DNA of 64,000 nucleotides, from NCBI GenBank assembly GCA_030141605.1, contig JAQGDQ010000773.1, positions 1 to 64,000 of the forward strand, in the 5' to 3' direction. How positions within the stretch are numbered: the stretch's first letter is position 1; every line of letters begins with the position of its first letter. Positions 1 to 13,600 of this stretch are shown one piece after another. Under the pieces are notes generated by a model, which saw nothing but the letters and a program-made list of their open reading frames with translations, did not search any database and was not told the DNA's origin. The position numbers and the translations under genes were made by a program. This DNA comes from Tubiluchus corallicola (taxonomy: Eukaryota; Priapulida; Priapulimorpha; Priapulimorphida; Tubiluchidae).

Positions 1-192
1 TTGATCTTTGTAACTTTGAATCTTAAAATTGTAGCTTTGAACATTAAAGAGGTGCTTGCATCTTAGATGGCCCCTTATCCTTTGCGCAGGAAGTTACTTG
101 TGTCAGCTTAACAAAAAAACGTGTTCGATCAACCCAAGGTAGTATTTTCATTACAAAGAATGGGTTCCGATAGTAAGTCGTTTTTGTTGCAG

Positions 193-1607
193 TTGTGAAC
201 CTACCAAAAACTGGCTACAATCATTTGACTACACAAAGTACCAGAAAAGTGAATCTGAAGCCAGACGCCTGCGAAACATTGGCAATGATTACTTCAGGAA
301 AAGGGATCATGAACTTGCTAAGGAGTACTATACCCAGGTATAGGCGCTGTATAATATTACAGTTGAGTCAACAAAAGTCATACATGTGGCATTTAACTGG
401 AGCTCATTCGAGCAACTTCCTTGGCTTTTATAAGGCCATTATGAAGCTGGAATTATTTATTTGACTATAATCTTGTTCGGTCTAAGCAAATTTAAACATT
501 TAGAGGTTAAAATCTGTTATTCTATCTATTTCAGAGCATTCTGGCTGCACCGGATGACGGAGCAGAATTGGCTCTAGCATACGGAAACCGGTCTGCTGTT
601 TACTTTGAACTGGATTCGTACGAGGTGTGTTTATTTGAAAATCAGATTTTCGTTATGGCTTTGTAGACTGTATACAGCATTCGACATTAGCACTTATGAA
701 GCTGGTTGTGCTGGTATCAGTACTTATTTCTCTATCAGCACTGAAACTACAGTGGTACGTTGGCTATGTTCTGATGCATGCATTTTTCTTCTATGAGGAA
801 CAGTTTTCCTAATGGTCACCAACTCATTTCCTGACCAAGCTTGGTGCTGCCTTACTTCGGTTATAAAATACCAAATTTGTGATTTGAGATTTTAGTTTAT
901 TGAAAAAGTGTAAAAATCAGGACTAGTGGGAAACTTTTTAGGTTAGACAATTAACTATGACATTTTGATTGATGTGACTTACATCTTACTGTTATAAGAC
1001 TAAAAATGGAGCAAACAAAAACACCTCTAAAGATAAACATGTTTGAAAGGACAAAAAACTCGACAAACATTGTTTTAAAATCTACGAATAATCTCTGTTT
1101 ATGTAAAGCAGTGTTTTCCATACTACTAGGAATTCTTCTTTCTTCCCAGCTTTTCCCTATGCGGGGTCGCCGTTGTGAATGAGTTTTCTCCGCGCATTCC
1201 TGTTGTTGAACACCTCTTCATTTATGTTCTTCTCTCTAAGGTCTCCATTAATAACATTCAATCCATCTCCGCTTGGGTCGTCCTCTTCTTCTATTTCCCA
1301 ACACCTCCATTTCTATGACCTCCCTTCCCACATGATCTTCACCGACTCTTCTTTTCAGGTGTCCATACCATCGCAATCTTGCGAGGCTTCCACTACTTTT
1401 ACTGTTCCTCTAATATTATTATTTCTAATTGTTCCTCTTACTACTAGGAATGTTTGGAAGATATATGTAATGCTCTCTCATGCGGGTATCCGCGGAATTC
1501 GCAACACAGATTGTACCAAAGACAGGCCAAGTGCTACATGAAAAATGCTGTATCTTCGTTGGAAAAAGCTTTGGAGGCGGTGGAGTTGAGCAGTTCGTTA
1601 GAAAGCG
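193..1607 (+). CDS. SMYD4: SMYD4 exons 1-3 of window: N-terminal TPR repeats
   Basis: Exons 193-337, 535-624 and 1448-1607. The first reads through RLRNIGNDYFRKRDHELAKE, the second AYGNRSAVYFELDSYE, the third CLEDICNALSCGYP then QRQAKCYMKN. These match the paired TPR helices at the start of SMYD4 (GNKKFQEKDY, HANRSAALFHLGQYE and HGYP in the human protein). The second and third exons join at a codon boundary (GAG then GAA). A non-coding stretch of about 820 bases between them holds a retrotransposon remnant. Confidence 0.9.
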
Positions 1608-4600
1608 GTAAAAAAGGTAAACCGTGTTTAATAAAGCATCAGCATAAATATTAGTAACTGCATATAAAGGCCAGTTAGGTCTGATGACTTAACAACTCTT
1701 GTTGCAATTAAACTTGAAGCTGTTTTTGAGTGCAGCTAAAGGATACCGTAAACTGCGCATAACTCAAATCCAACTGTACTGAAAAAAACTTTGAGTTTGA
1801 CATTATTGACTGCCTCCAGATGGCGAGCTAAATAGAAGGCACAAAATGGATGAATATACACAATCCTGGAGAAAATACTTGGGGGGAGGGGGGCACGACT
1901 TGTAAGACATTATCATCAAAATTTTTCCAGAAGACAATGCTGTTTTTTAGTTGTACGAAACTTTTTATTTTTCTAGAGTATAAATTGCATTTTTGAGTTA
2001 GGCGAAGGAAATTACATATATTTTGATTAAATGGACCATAATTTTTTATTTGAGTTAGGCGAAATTTTGAGTTAAGCGAAATTTTGAGTTAAGCGATGTT
2101 TTTTGTGGGAAAAACGAAGGATTTTATCCGTTCCGCTGAAATTCTTTGAGTTAGGTGAAAATTTGAGTTATGCGATTTTGAGTTGCACGGAGTTTTCTGT
2201 ATTTCATTTAACATTCTGCTGATACTCATTTTCAATAAGGAATACTTTTATGGGCATTACCTAGATGCCCTTTCGTCATGCTGTTGTGAAACTTTTTGAT
2301 TCATTATCACATGAATATTGAAATAAAAGAAACGTGTGTTTGTGTTGACGACAACATGTACATTTTTCAGTGAGTATCACCCGCCGGCGGCCCGGCAGTT
2401 GCGTCTTCGGGAGACTATTATCGTTTTGTTTTCTTTTGTGAATTCACAAAATGTGCGATGCTGATTTTCCAAAAAAAGTACAAATAAACATTAGCAAAAA
2501 ATCATTTGTTGTTTTTAATGCATATTTTCAGAGAGCGTTAAACTGGAATTGACTAACGTTTTGGAAAAATTAAAATCTGAAGTGAGAACTGGGTAAATGA
2601 CTTTTTATTATTAATTTCACTTTTAATTTAATTTCTTTCTCCAATTTTTCTTTGCCGAAGATGCACAAACATTCTTTAGCTTTTGTTTTTCTGTTACGTA
2701 TGTCTGGTATTGCAGTTTTAGCAACAGTTAGCAACAATTTAACAACAATGATAAAAGAAATAGATGATTTGTGCCAATTTTAGTACTTTTGTTATTTTAG
2801 CAGATTTAACCATTTTTCAAGATTACCTAACAGCCGAACAGGTTGATTTTCTGTTTTTGCCTTTGTAGCTATAGATTTGAAAGAAATATTGGGCAACAGC
2901 AGATGCGTTTAGAACCCCGTGATGGTTTCCATGGCAAAATTTCGGCTGCATCGAAGGCACTAGAAATTAAACAGAGCGAGGCACAGGGACGGTATATTGT
3001 GGTAAGAAAATGTACTTAATTATGGTCCTTTAATTTGCATCATTAGCAGAAGCAGAATTGTTCCTTACATATAAATATGTTACGATTAAATGGAGTGGAA
3101 GAGAGAGAGAAGAGAGAAAGAAAGGAGGTTGTAAAGAGAAAGACAGAAGAAGCAAAGAAAGAGAGAGAGGCCGAGCGGGGAGGGTGTGAGACAGAGCTAG
3201 AGATATGTAGAATGATGGATGGAGGGAAGAGAGAGAAGAGAGAAGGAGAGAAGGTTGTAAAGAGAAAGAGAAAGACAAAAGAAACAAAGAAAGAGAGAGA
3301 GACCGAGAGGGGAGGGTGTGAGACAGAGCTAGAGATATGTAGAATGATGGATGGAGGGAAGTGAGAGTAGAGAGAAGGAAAAAAGATTGTAAAGAGGACA
3401 GAAGAAACAAAGAGAGAGAGACCCGAGAGGGGAGAGAAAGACTGATTAGGTCACCTAATAAAACAACTGTATCTTTCCTACGATTGCGATGTACAGTATG
3501 TGCTGTCGCAAAAATTGAATAGAAATGCATTTGACTTTGCCATTAGAAATCCAAACTTTTTCAGACAAATCGCAGGATATCTGCTGGAGATGTGCTGTTT
3601 GTTGAGAAGCCATATGCATCAGTTTTACTGCCTCATCAGTATGCTAACCGTTGCCATAACTGTTACCGTGTCCTCAAACTTACGTATGGGTAAGTATGAT
3701 TAATTATGTCATTGTTTCTGGGAGTGAGAACTAAATTCAACCCCTGTGTTTGTATACTATAGCAGCTTGAGTACTATTCAACTACTAAATGTAATTAATA
3801 TACAATAATATTTGAGCATAAAATTTCATGTAGGGCGTTAACAGTCTCCTAAGTGATTAAGGTTCAATGACTGGATGACCACTGGGCAGTAATGTCCAGC
3901 AGACAGTCTCCGGGCATTTGTCACATGCCAAATCTAATTCTGTCGTCTGTGTGCTTGGCTGAATACGTCCACTGGGAGACAAAAGTCGACACAGGCGTGA
4001 AGCAGACATTCTATAGTTAATGCCATATTGGCTTTGTTTAAAAATCAGTGATAATTTTAAGTGAAATCAAGTTCTGTTTACATAACGTCATTATTTGTGC
4101 ACTATGTGAAACTTAGTCACACTGTGCATGTCACCATATGTTTAAGATGAAACTAAAGCATCAGTTTTTGAACAAGTCATCAAAAACGGAAAACACTGAC
4201 ACTTTTGTTCAATATAATACATAGGCGCCACTTAATAGACTCACTTTGGGACGGAATTGTTTTGACCCAATTGACCAACTGGGTCAATTAGCCGAACGGT
4301 TTAGCGTAGCACTACTATACAAGCACGAGTCATCATTCATCACCTTGGTATGCATTCCAAAGGCTTTAAGTGAATTTTAGAAACGAATTAACGTCAAAAA
4401 TGGTTATGTGGAATTATTTAAGAAACATAATAAGTGAATTAATAAAAAAAAAAGAAAAAATAGCAAAAATCTGATTATTATTTACCATTAAAAATTACAA
4501 AAATTCATGCAAGGTCGGTTGTTTCATTTCTTCACGAAGAAGTTGCTTTATGAAATCCTCATAGTGATAAAAACATTGAAAACCCGTTACTGTATACAGC

Positions 4601-7600
4601 ACACATTCATGCAGAACACCTAGTCACCTAGTGCTTGAACTGCAGTTGGTGATGGCCTTGTTTCCCCTGCGAAAAGCAGCGGGAACTTCAAAAGCGAACC
4701 GCTGGACAAGTGATTAAATGTTTAACTTCCGGAAACAACAAGGTTAACTGCAGTGGACAAGCGGGTGACAGATTCAAAGCAAAACTGCTAAGGTAGCATA
4801 TTAGCACATATGATAAACATGCTGTACCTGTTTACAAACAAAACTGTATTTAACATGATTGTTTCTACACATACTATTGTGAAAAAAATCGATGTAAAGA
4901 TGACATAAAAGCAGCAAAAGCTCTTTGGTTACACACTTGTATCTTATTTTAAGTGCGTGAAGTAAAAATATTGAGTCAATTATGCCGAGTTATTTGGGTC
5001 AATTACTGACAGTTTCACGTACATTTGAATAGGAGCGGCCCGTACTAGACATTTTTGAGTCAACTAAGCGACTAAGTCTTTTAACCGTGAGTCTAAGAAA
5101 TGGCACCTACTGTATTGTGTTTGTTATATTGTACATCAGACAAATGTGTAACTGTTCTGTAGCTTATGTCTATTTTGAAACAGTGTCTGACTGATATGCC
5201 ACTTGTGGCGTCTACTGTCAGAGGTTGGATGCTGAGCTAACGTTTTATATTTGTTTTAGTTGCAGGCATTGTACACAAGTGCGATATTGCAGCAAGTCTT
5301 GTAGAGACGCAGCGTGGGACGTCTATCACAAATATGAATGTATGAAATTAGATGTACTTGACCAGGTAAGAAGTCCCAATCTGGAGTAGTGCTTCGAGTT
5401 TGTAGTGAGTATTAACGGGTTGCGTTTTTACTTGAACTAGATCTGAAAATTGAGATCTAAACTTCGTCTACACCAGTTTTTGTTTAACATTAAAACTAAA
5501 AACTAAGTCACACATGAAGATGTATGTTTTAATCACAACAGGACACGATGCCTGGATTCTTTATGACTTTTTAGTTTCACCAGTAAATAGCACCCTCACC
5601 CCACATTCTGTTCTATCTCATTAATACTCCATGCAGTTCATTTCTACTTACCACCAAAGTCAAACGAAACAAAATTTAGCATGTTGAAATTTTGCTGTGT
5701 CTAAACAAATATGCATGATTTTAGAAGTCGCAGTAATTTTACACTTGTTAAAAGCCTTTGAAGAATTCATAAATTTCGTAAAGCAAACAAGTATTTTAAT
5801 TTTAGGTGGGAATTGCTCACTTAGCCTACAGAATAGTATTAAGAACCGGATTATCATGTTTGCTAGGTACGTATACAAATCATTATAATTATCAGAAACC
5901 GTCACTTGGTTAAGTAACCAGTTTTTACTAATTTATTCAGACTAGAAATCAAGAGGTAAAATTAAACGAAGAAAGGATGATTTTTCATGTACTACCCCAT
6001 TTTCAAGTCTGATAAAAAGTTTACATTTTAACCCAGTTAATACTGCAAAACAGTTTCTGATAATTAAATAAAAAGTTAAAAACTTAATTAACGGCGGGTA
6101 AGCCTAACTAGTGATAAACTAACATAATTTTCAACAGCAAAAATATTCCACGAGCGTATTGCACGCGTTTGCGAAAGCGAAAATTGAAGTACAGTGCTAG
6201 TAAAGCTAGGCAAGTTTTAAGATAAAAATTCAGATTTCAGATTTACTGCTGTGCTCATGCATAAGCTGTCAAACTTGTGTAGTTCATCACAAATTAATGC
6301 ATCTGAACTGAGAGGTACAGCACCTGTTTTTGTGACAACGCGTTTCCGAAATGCAGGCGCTAGTGCAGTCTAACTAGAGATTGGTGTAATGCATGTAACA
6401 GCGAAAAACTAGTGGCGCGAACGTAAAATTATGTTTGTGTGGTAGTAATTCTTTCACATTTTTGGAAAAATAGTGTTTCCTTTCATTATTTTACAGAGTA
6501 GATTGTTTTGACCTACAGTTTAAGATTGGGTCCAGTTTGGCTTCCTACAGTTTAAGATTGGGTCCAGTTTGGCTTCCTACAGTTTAAGATTGGGTCCAGT
6601 TTGGCTTCCTACAGTTTAAGATTGGGTCCACTTTGGCTTCCTACAGTTTAAGATTGGGTCCAATTTGGTTTCCTACAGTTTAAGATTGGGTCCAGTTTGG
6701 CTTCCTACAGTTTAAGATTGGGTCCACTTTGGCTTCCTACAGTTTAAGGTTGGGTCCAGTTTGGCTTCAACTATAATTATTGCTGCTGTGACATTTCAGA
6801 TTTTAAATCTACGGTGTTGGAAGATGAACGTCAACAAAAACAAAAACCTGACATGACTGGTTGTCGTAACGGTTTTTACAACAATGCTTACTACACCGTA
6901 TATCATTTAGTGACTCACGCAGAAGATATGAATTCTGCTGACCAGTTACTCTTCACGATTGTAAGTAATCACCGAGTTAATGTGCTTGGAATATAATTAT
7001 TAAAATTTTGAATTCCTGCCATTTTAATTGTCACAGTACTGGTTTCAACTGAGGCCTTTCTATTGTCACAGTACTGGTTTCAATTGAGGCCTTTCCATTG
7101 CCACAGTACTGGTTTCAATTAAGGCCTTTCTATTGTCACAGTACTGGTTTCAATTGAGGCCTTTCTATTGTCACAGTACTGGTTTCAATTAAGGCCTTTC
7201 TATTGTCACAGTACTGGTTTCAATTGAGGCCTTTCTATTGTCACAGTACTGGTTTCAATTGAGGCCTTTCTATTGTCACAGTACTGGTTTCAATTGAGGC
7301 CTTTCTATTGTCACAGTACTGGTTTCAATTGAGGCCTTTCTATTGTCACAGTACTGGTTTCAATTGAGGCCTTTATATTGTCACAGTACTGGTTTCAATT
7401 GAGGCCTTTATATTGTCACAGTACTGGTTTCAACTTAGGCCTTTCTATTGTCACAGCACTGGTTTCAATTGAGGCCTTTCTATTGTCACAGTACTGGTTT
7501 CAATTGAGGCCTTTCCATTGTCACAGTACTGGTTTCAATTGAGGCCTTTCTTTTGTCACAGTACTGGTTTCAATTGAGGCCTTTCTATTGTCACAGTACT

Positions 7601-10600
7601 GGTTTCAATTGAGGCCTTTCTATTGTCACAGTACTGGTTTCAATTGAGGCCTTTCTATTGACACAGTACTGGTTTCAATTGAGGCCTTTCTATTGTCACA
7701 GTACTGGTTTCAATTGAGGCTTTCTATTGTCACAGTACTGGTTTCAATTGAGGCCTTTCTATTGTCACAGTACTGGTTTCAATTGAGGCCTTTCTATTGT
7801 CACAGTACTGGTTTCAATTGAGGCCTTTCTTTTGTCACAGTACTGGTTTCAATTGAGGCCTTTCTATTGTCACAGTACTGGTTTCAATTGAGGCCTTTAT
7901 ATTGTCACAGTACTGGTTTCAATTGAGGCCTTTATATTGTCACAGTACTGGTTTCAACTGAGGCCTTTCTATTGTCACAGTACTGGTTTCAATTGAGGCC
8001 TTTCCATTGTCACAGTACTGGTTTCAATTGAGGCCTTTCCATTGTCACAGTACTGGTTTCAATTGAGGCCTTTCCATTGTCACAGTACTGGTTTCAATTG
8101 AGGCCTTTCCATTGTCACAGTACTGGTTTCAATTGAGGCCTTTCCATTGTCACAGTACTGGTTTCAATTGAGGCCTTTCTATTGTCACAGTACTGGTTTC
8201 AATTGAGGCCTTTCTATTGTCACAGTACTGGTTTCAATTGAGGCCTTTCTATTGTCACAGTACTGGTTTCAATTGAGGCCTTTCTATTGTCACAGTACTG
8301 GTTTCAATTGAGGCCTTTCTATTGTCACAGTACTGGTTTCAATTGAGGCCTTTCTGTGTTTTATGCTTTTTATTTCAGCAGGTTCACTAAATCCTCGCTT
8401 AACGACATCCCATTTTGTGACTAATCGTTTTAACAGACAATGAAATCTTCCCACCCATTTTCTCATGTATCAAGGAATGATTTTAACGACGATTTTCCTA
8501 TTCTACATGTTTAACATTCTGTCATTTTAACGGCAGGCTTGCCGAATTCCAAACAGCAGCTGGTAAGACAAATGTTATGTACAGAAATAAGTTTAAGTAA
8601 CGCAGTATAGCAAGTAAAACTGGTAAATTGTTGATATGTTACTATTATTATTTTATATCATTGCACCATAACAGATACAGCCATACACACATATGCACAA
8701 AATATAACAAGAAATATTTAGTATAAACACACACACGAAAAAGAAATAAACAATTTACAAAAATGAGGCAGTACATATCATTAATTTTTCTTGTTATTCA
8801 CTGATAATCTTGAAAACATGTTAAATACATTAATAAATAGCTTCTTAACGTTCACGTTACCAATTCTCATAGATACATCATACTTTCTTCTTAAGTGACA
8901 ATAACTATTGTTAGTTAAATACATCATTAATTGAACATTATCGATCCCGAGTTTTTAATTTCTTTTAAAAATTTAATTTTCTACAATCAATTAGAAAGTT
9001 TGCAGGCATAGTACCACTGAATTCATTAAGACATGGACACTCAGTATATCAGTAAAAACTTTCTTAGGAAATTATGTTTCCTAGAAATAGATATCAGTGA
9101 CGCAAGGCAACTGCACAGCTCTGTAAAGATTTATCACAGCAAAGCAACTGCACAGCACTGTAAAGATTCATCACAGCAAAGCAACTGCACAGCACTGTAA
9201 AGATTCATCACAGCAAAGCAACTGCACAGCACTGTAAAGATTCACACAGCAAAGCAACTGCACAGCACTGTAAAAATTCATCACAGCAAAGCAACTGCAC
9301 AGCACTGTAAAGATTCATTACAACAAAGAAATTGTACAGCACTGTGAAGATTCACCACAGCAAAGAAACTGCACAACACTGTGAAGATTCATCACAGCAA
9401 AGCAACTGCCCAGCACTGTAAAGATTCATCACAGCAAAGCAACTGCACAGCACTGTAAAGATTCATCACAGCAAAGCAACTGCACAACATTGTAAAGATT
9501 CATCACAGCAAAACAACTGCACAGCACTGTGAAGATTCATCACAGCAAAGAAACTGCACAGCACTGTGAAGATTCATCACTGCAAAGAAATTGCACAGCA
9601 TTGTAAAGATTCATCACTGCAAAGAAACTGCACAGCACTGTAAAGATTTATCACAGCAAAGCAACTGCACAGCACTGTAAAGATTCATCACTGCAAAGAA
9701 ACTACACAGCACTGTAAAGATTTATCACAGCAAAGCAACTGCACAGCACTGTAAAGATTTATCACAGCAAAGCAACTGCACAGCACTGTGAAGATTCATC
9801 ACAGCAAAGAAACTGCACAGCATTGTAAAGATTCATCACTGCAAAGAAACTGTACAGCACTGTAAAGATTCATCACTGCATAGAAATTGCACAGCATTGT
9901 AAAGATTCATCACTGCAAAGAAACTGCACTGCACTGTGAAGATTCATCACAGCAAAGAAACTGCACAGCATTGTAAAGATTCATCACTGCAAAGAAACTG
10001 CACAGCACTGTAAAGATTCATCACTGCATAGAAATTGCACAGCATTGTAAAGATTCATCACTGCAAAGAAACTGCACTGCACTGTGAAGATTCATCACAG
10101 CAAAGAAACTGCACAGCATTGTAAAGATTCATCACTGCAAAGAAACTGCACAGCACTGTAAAGATTCATCACTGCATAGAAATTGCACAGCATTGTAAAG
10201 ATTCATCACTGCAAAGAAACTGCACTGCACTGTGAAGATTCATCACAGCAAAGAAACTGCACAGCATTGTAAAGATTCATCACTGCAAAGAAACTGCACA
10301 GCACTGTAAAGATTCATCACTGCAAAGAAACTGCACAGCACTGTAAAGATTCATCACTGCAAAGAAACTGCACAACACTGTAAAGATTCATCACTGCAAA
10401 GAAACTGCACAACACTGTGAAGATTCATCACTGCAAAGAAATTGCACAGCACTGTAAAAATTCATTACATCAAAGAAATTGCACAGCACTTAAAAATTCA
10501 TTACAGCAAAGAAATTCTTCCATTGAGCAATGAAGCCAACTTTCGGGGTGCTATCTGAACCCATAAGTTTTATAGATTTTCTTGTTACTTTTGAATTACT

Positions 10601-13600
10601 GCATAGCTAAGAAAAGTTATTCTTGATAAAAAGAATTTCATGAGGGCCATGAGGCTTGTCAAAACTGCACCATTTTTGTGTGTCTTTTAGACAGCTGGGT
10701 TCTTGCTGAAACTTCTCGACGACTCCGGTTTCTTCAATGTTGATTCTCTGCAGTTAGAAGATAAATTGTACATAGGTAAGTTAGAAGATAAATTGTACAT
10801 AGGTGAGTTACAAGATAAATTGTACATAGGTGAGTTAGAAGATAAATTGTACATAGGTAAGTTAGTAAATAAATTGTGCATAGGTAAGTTAGTAGATAAA
10901 CTGTGCATAGATAGGTTAGTAGATAAATTGTACATAGGTAAGATAGAAGATAAATTGTACATAGGTAAGTTAGAAGATAAATTGTACTTAGGTGAGTTAC
11001 AAGATAAATTGTACATAGGTGAGTTAGAAGATAAATTGTACATAGGTGAGTTAGAAGATAAATTGTACATAGGTAAGTTAGTAAATAAATTGTGCATAGG
11101 TAAGTTAGTAGATAAACTGTGCATAGATAGGTTAGTAGATAAATTGTACATAGGTAAGATAGAAGATAAATTGTACATAGGTAAGTTAGTAGATAAATTG
11201 TACTTAGGTAAGTTAGTAGATAAATTGTACATAGGTAAGTTAGTAGATAAATTGTACTTAGGTAAGTTAGTAGATAAATTGTACATAGGTAAGTTAGTAG
11301 ATAAATTGTACATAGGTAAGTTAGAAGATAAATTGTACATAGGTAAGTTAGTAGATAAATTGTACATAGGTAAGTTAGAAGATAAATTGTACATAGGTGA
11401 GTTAGAAGATAAATTGTACTTAGGTAAGTTAGAAGATAAATTGTACATAGGTGAGTTAGTAGATAAATTGTACTTAGGTAAGTTAGTAGATAAATTGTAC
11501 ATAGGTAAGTTAGTAGATAAATTGTACATAGGTAAGTTAGTAGATAAATTGTACATAGGTAAGTTAGAAGATAAATTGTACATAGGTAAGTTAGAAGATA
11601 AATTGTACATAGGTAAGTTAGAAGATAAATTGTACATAGGTAAGTTACAAGATAAATTGTACATAGGTAAGTTAGAAGATAAATTGTACATAGGTAAGTT
11701 AGAAGATAAATTGTACATAGGTAAGTTAGAAGATAAATTGTACATAGGTGAGTTACAAGATAAATTGTACATAGGTAAGTTAGAAGATAAATTGTACATA
11801 GGTAAGTTAGTAGATAAATTGCACATAGGTAAGTTAACTTGCTCTCCTGTTATTATATCTCAAGGTGACATTGTAATTTGCATAGTTTTTAATCAGCTTA
11901 TTTTACATGCACAACAGTGGCAGCTCATGCATAGGCACTGTGGAGCTGCACCACTCCTACTTTCACTCGATATTATCAATAATATTCAATATAATCAAGC
12001 CGTTTTTCTTTAGTTCTTTTTTTATACTTGTACGGAAGCAGAGCACATGAGGGTAGTACTGTTTGCTTCACAGCCCAGCACAGTGCACTCCAGCACACAT
12101 GTGAGCATAGGTAGAGAAACACATTTAGCTCACACAGTTTGTTGTCAGTTGTCACATACTTACCATGAATGGATTTCACTTAAAGTGCGACAATTTAGCC
12201 TATTCGTAAGCAAAAAATTTTTTTGTTTAGGATTTTATCAAGTTTTTTTTTATCATGTATAAACTTTCGTATATTTACTTGTTTAAAATTACAATTACAA
12301 ATTACAACATTAAAATTATGTAATTATATTTGTCTCATTTTATACAGTATTAAAACAAGGGCTAAAAATTTTCTGAAGCAGCGCCCCAGTAATTTTAACT
12401 ACGAGCCGCCACGGAGACACACAGTGAAACAATAAGTGACATACTCCAAGAAAGAATTCTGATTTGATCTACGCTTCTTTCGTTCACATGTCTACTTCAG
12501 TTTTTTATCATATGTAAAACTACTGCTCTTTCTGCTATATTCAGGGTGCATAAGATTATGGATATGTATAAAATAAATAAAATAGCTTATTTTATGGATT
12601 TTTGAAATTTTATTTTATGGATATCAATAAAATAAGAAATAGACTATATTTGGAACGAGATGCCCAGGGGGAAATCAATTAAAAAGTAAAAACAGGAGTG
12701 CTTGAAACGTGTTTTTAAACACACAGGACTTAGTTTTAATTTTATCAGTTTCATATCACTTCAAATTTAATCAAATTTTACGAGACAATGCCTTGTAATT
12801 CATCACTTCAGTTCAAATAATTCATCTATTTGGGACGAATGTAGAAAATGCCCTCTAGGCTGAAGTTTCCGATCCAATGCCTGTATTCAGTTTTGATTGC
12901 CTTATTTTGTACAAAAAATCACAAAAAAAATATTTTTTATTTTATGCATTTCTTATTTTTGGATTTTTCAAATTTTATTTTATGGATTTTTGGTCTTATT
13001 TTATGGATATCAATAATCTTATGCAGCCTGGCTATATTCCTGCTTAGAAAATTTACATTTTTGTACTGTTCATGAAACATTACTTTTCATTACATTTTTT
13101 TATGAACGTAGGTTCCTTGTTGTATCGACATTGTCAACAACTTGTGTGCAATGCCCATGCGATCACTGCATTACAAGCTTCAGATGCACTGCCCCTTGGT
13201 GATGAAGCCATGTTTGAAGAAGAGGAGCAGATTCGGATAGCCACGGCAATCTACCCGTCTGCCAGCCTAATGAATCACGCTTGCGATCCAACTATTATAA
13301 ACAGGTAATCATTATTAGGAAAGATAAGAAACCATTTTTAAATAAATCTAAATAAAACTAAACAAACTAAAATTAATTGTCCTGTGGTTCGTAGTTAATT
13401 TTGCTTTTTCAAACTATTTACAGAGGCATGTGTATGTTAGCGAATGTGCAATTTTTTTTAGCTCAGCCTGTGACTCCGATTTAAAATTTTCAAGGCTTTT
13501 AAAAGAGATCTGTTTATCAATTAATGTTGCAGTTGCAAGTACAAGTCTTGTGATAATGTAATTTTTTTAAACTTTACTTGATCATTTTCACTTTAAATTT

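Noticed and set aside
3030-3530. ORF rich in Ser-Leu on the minus strand, and its Glu/Lys-rich mirror
   Set aside because: Translation of a polypurine/polypyrimidine tract; low complexity and no homology.
7027-10517. CRISPR-like appearance of regularly spaced repeats
   Set aside because: Units are directly contiguous with no unique spacers, in an animal intron without cas genes; these are minisatellites.
10687-12013. Long overlapping ORFs (379 and 436 codons) on both strands
   Set aside because: They are produced by the 27-bp array having a length divisible by 3. Only the first 85 bases from 10691 are supported as exon; the rest would be coding only if distal donors are used.
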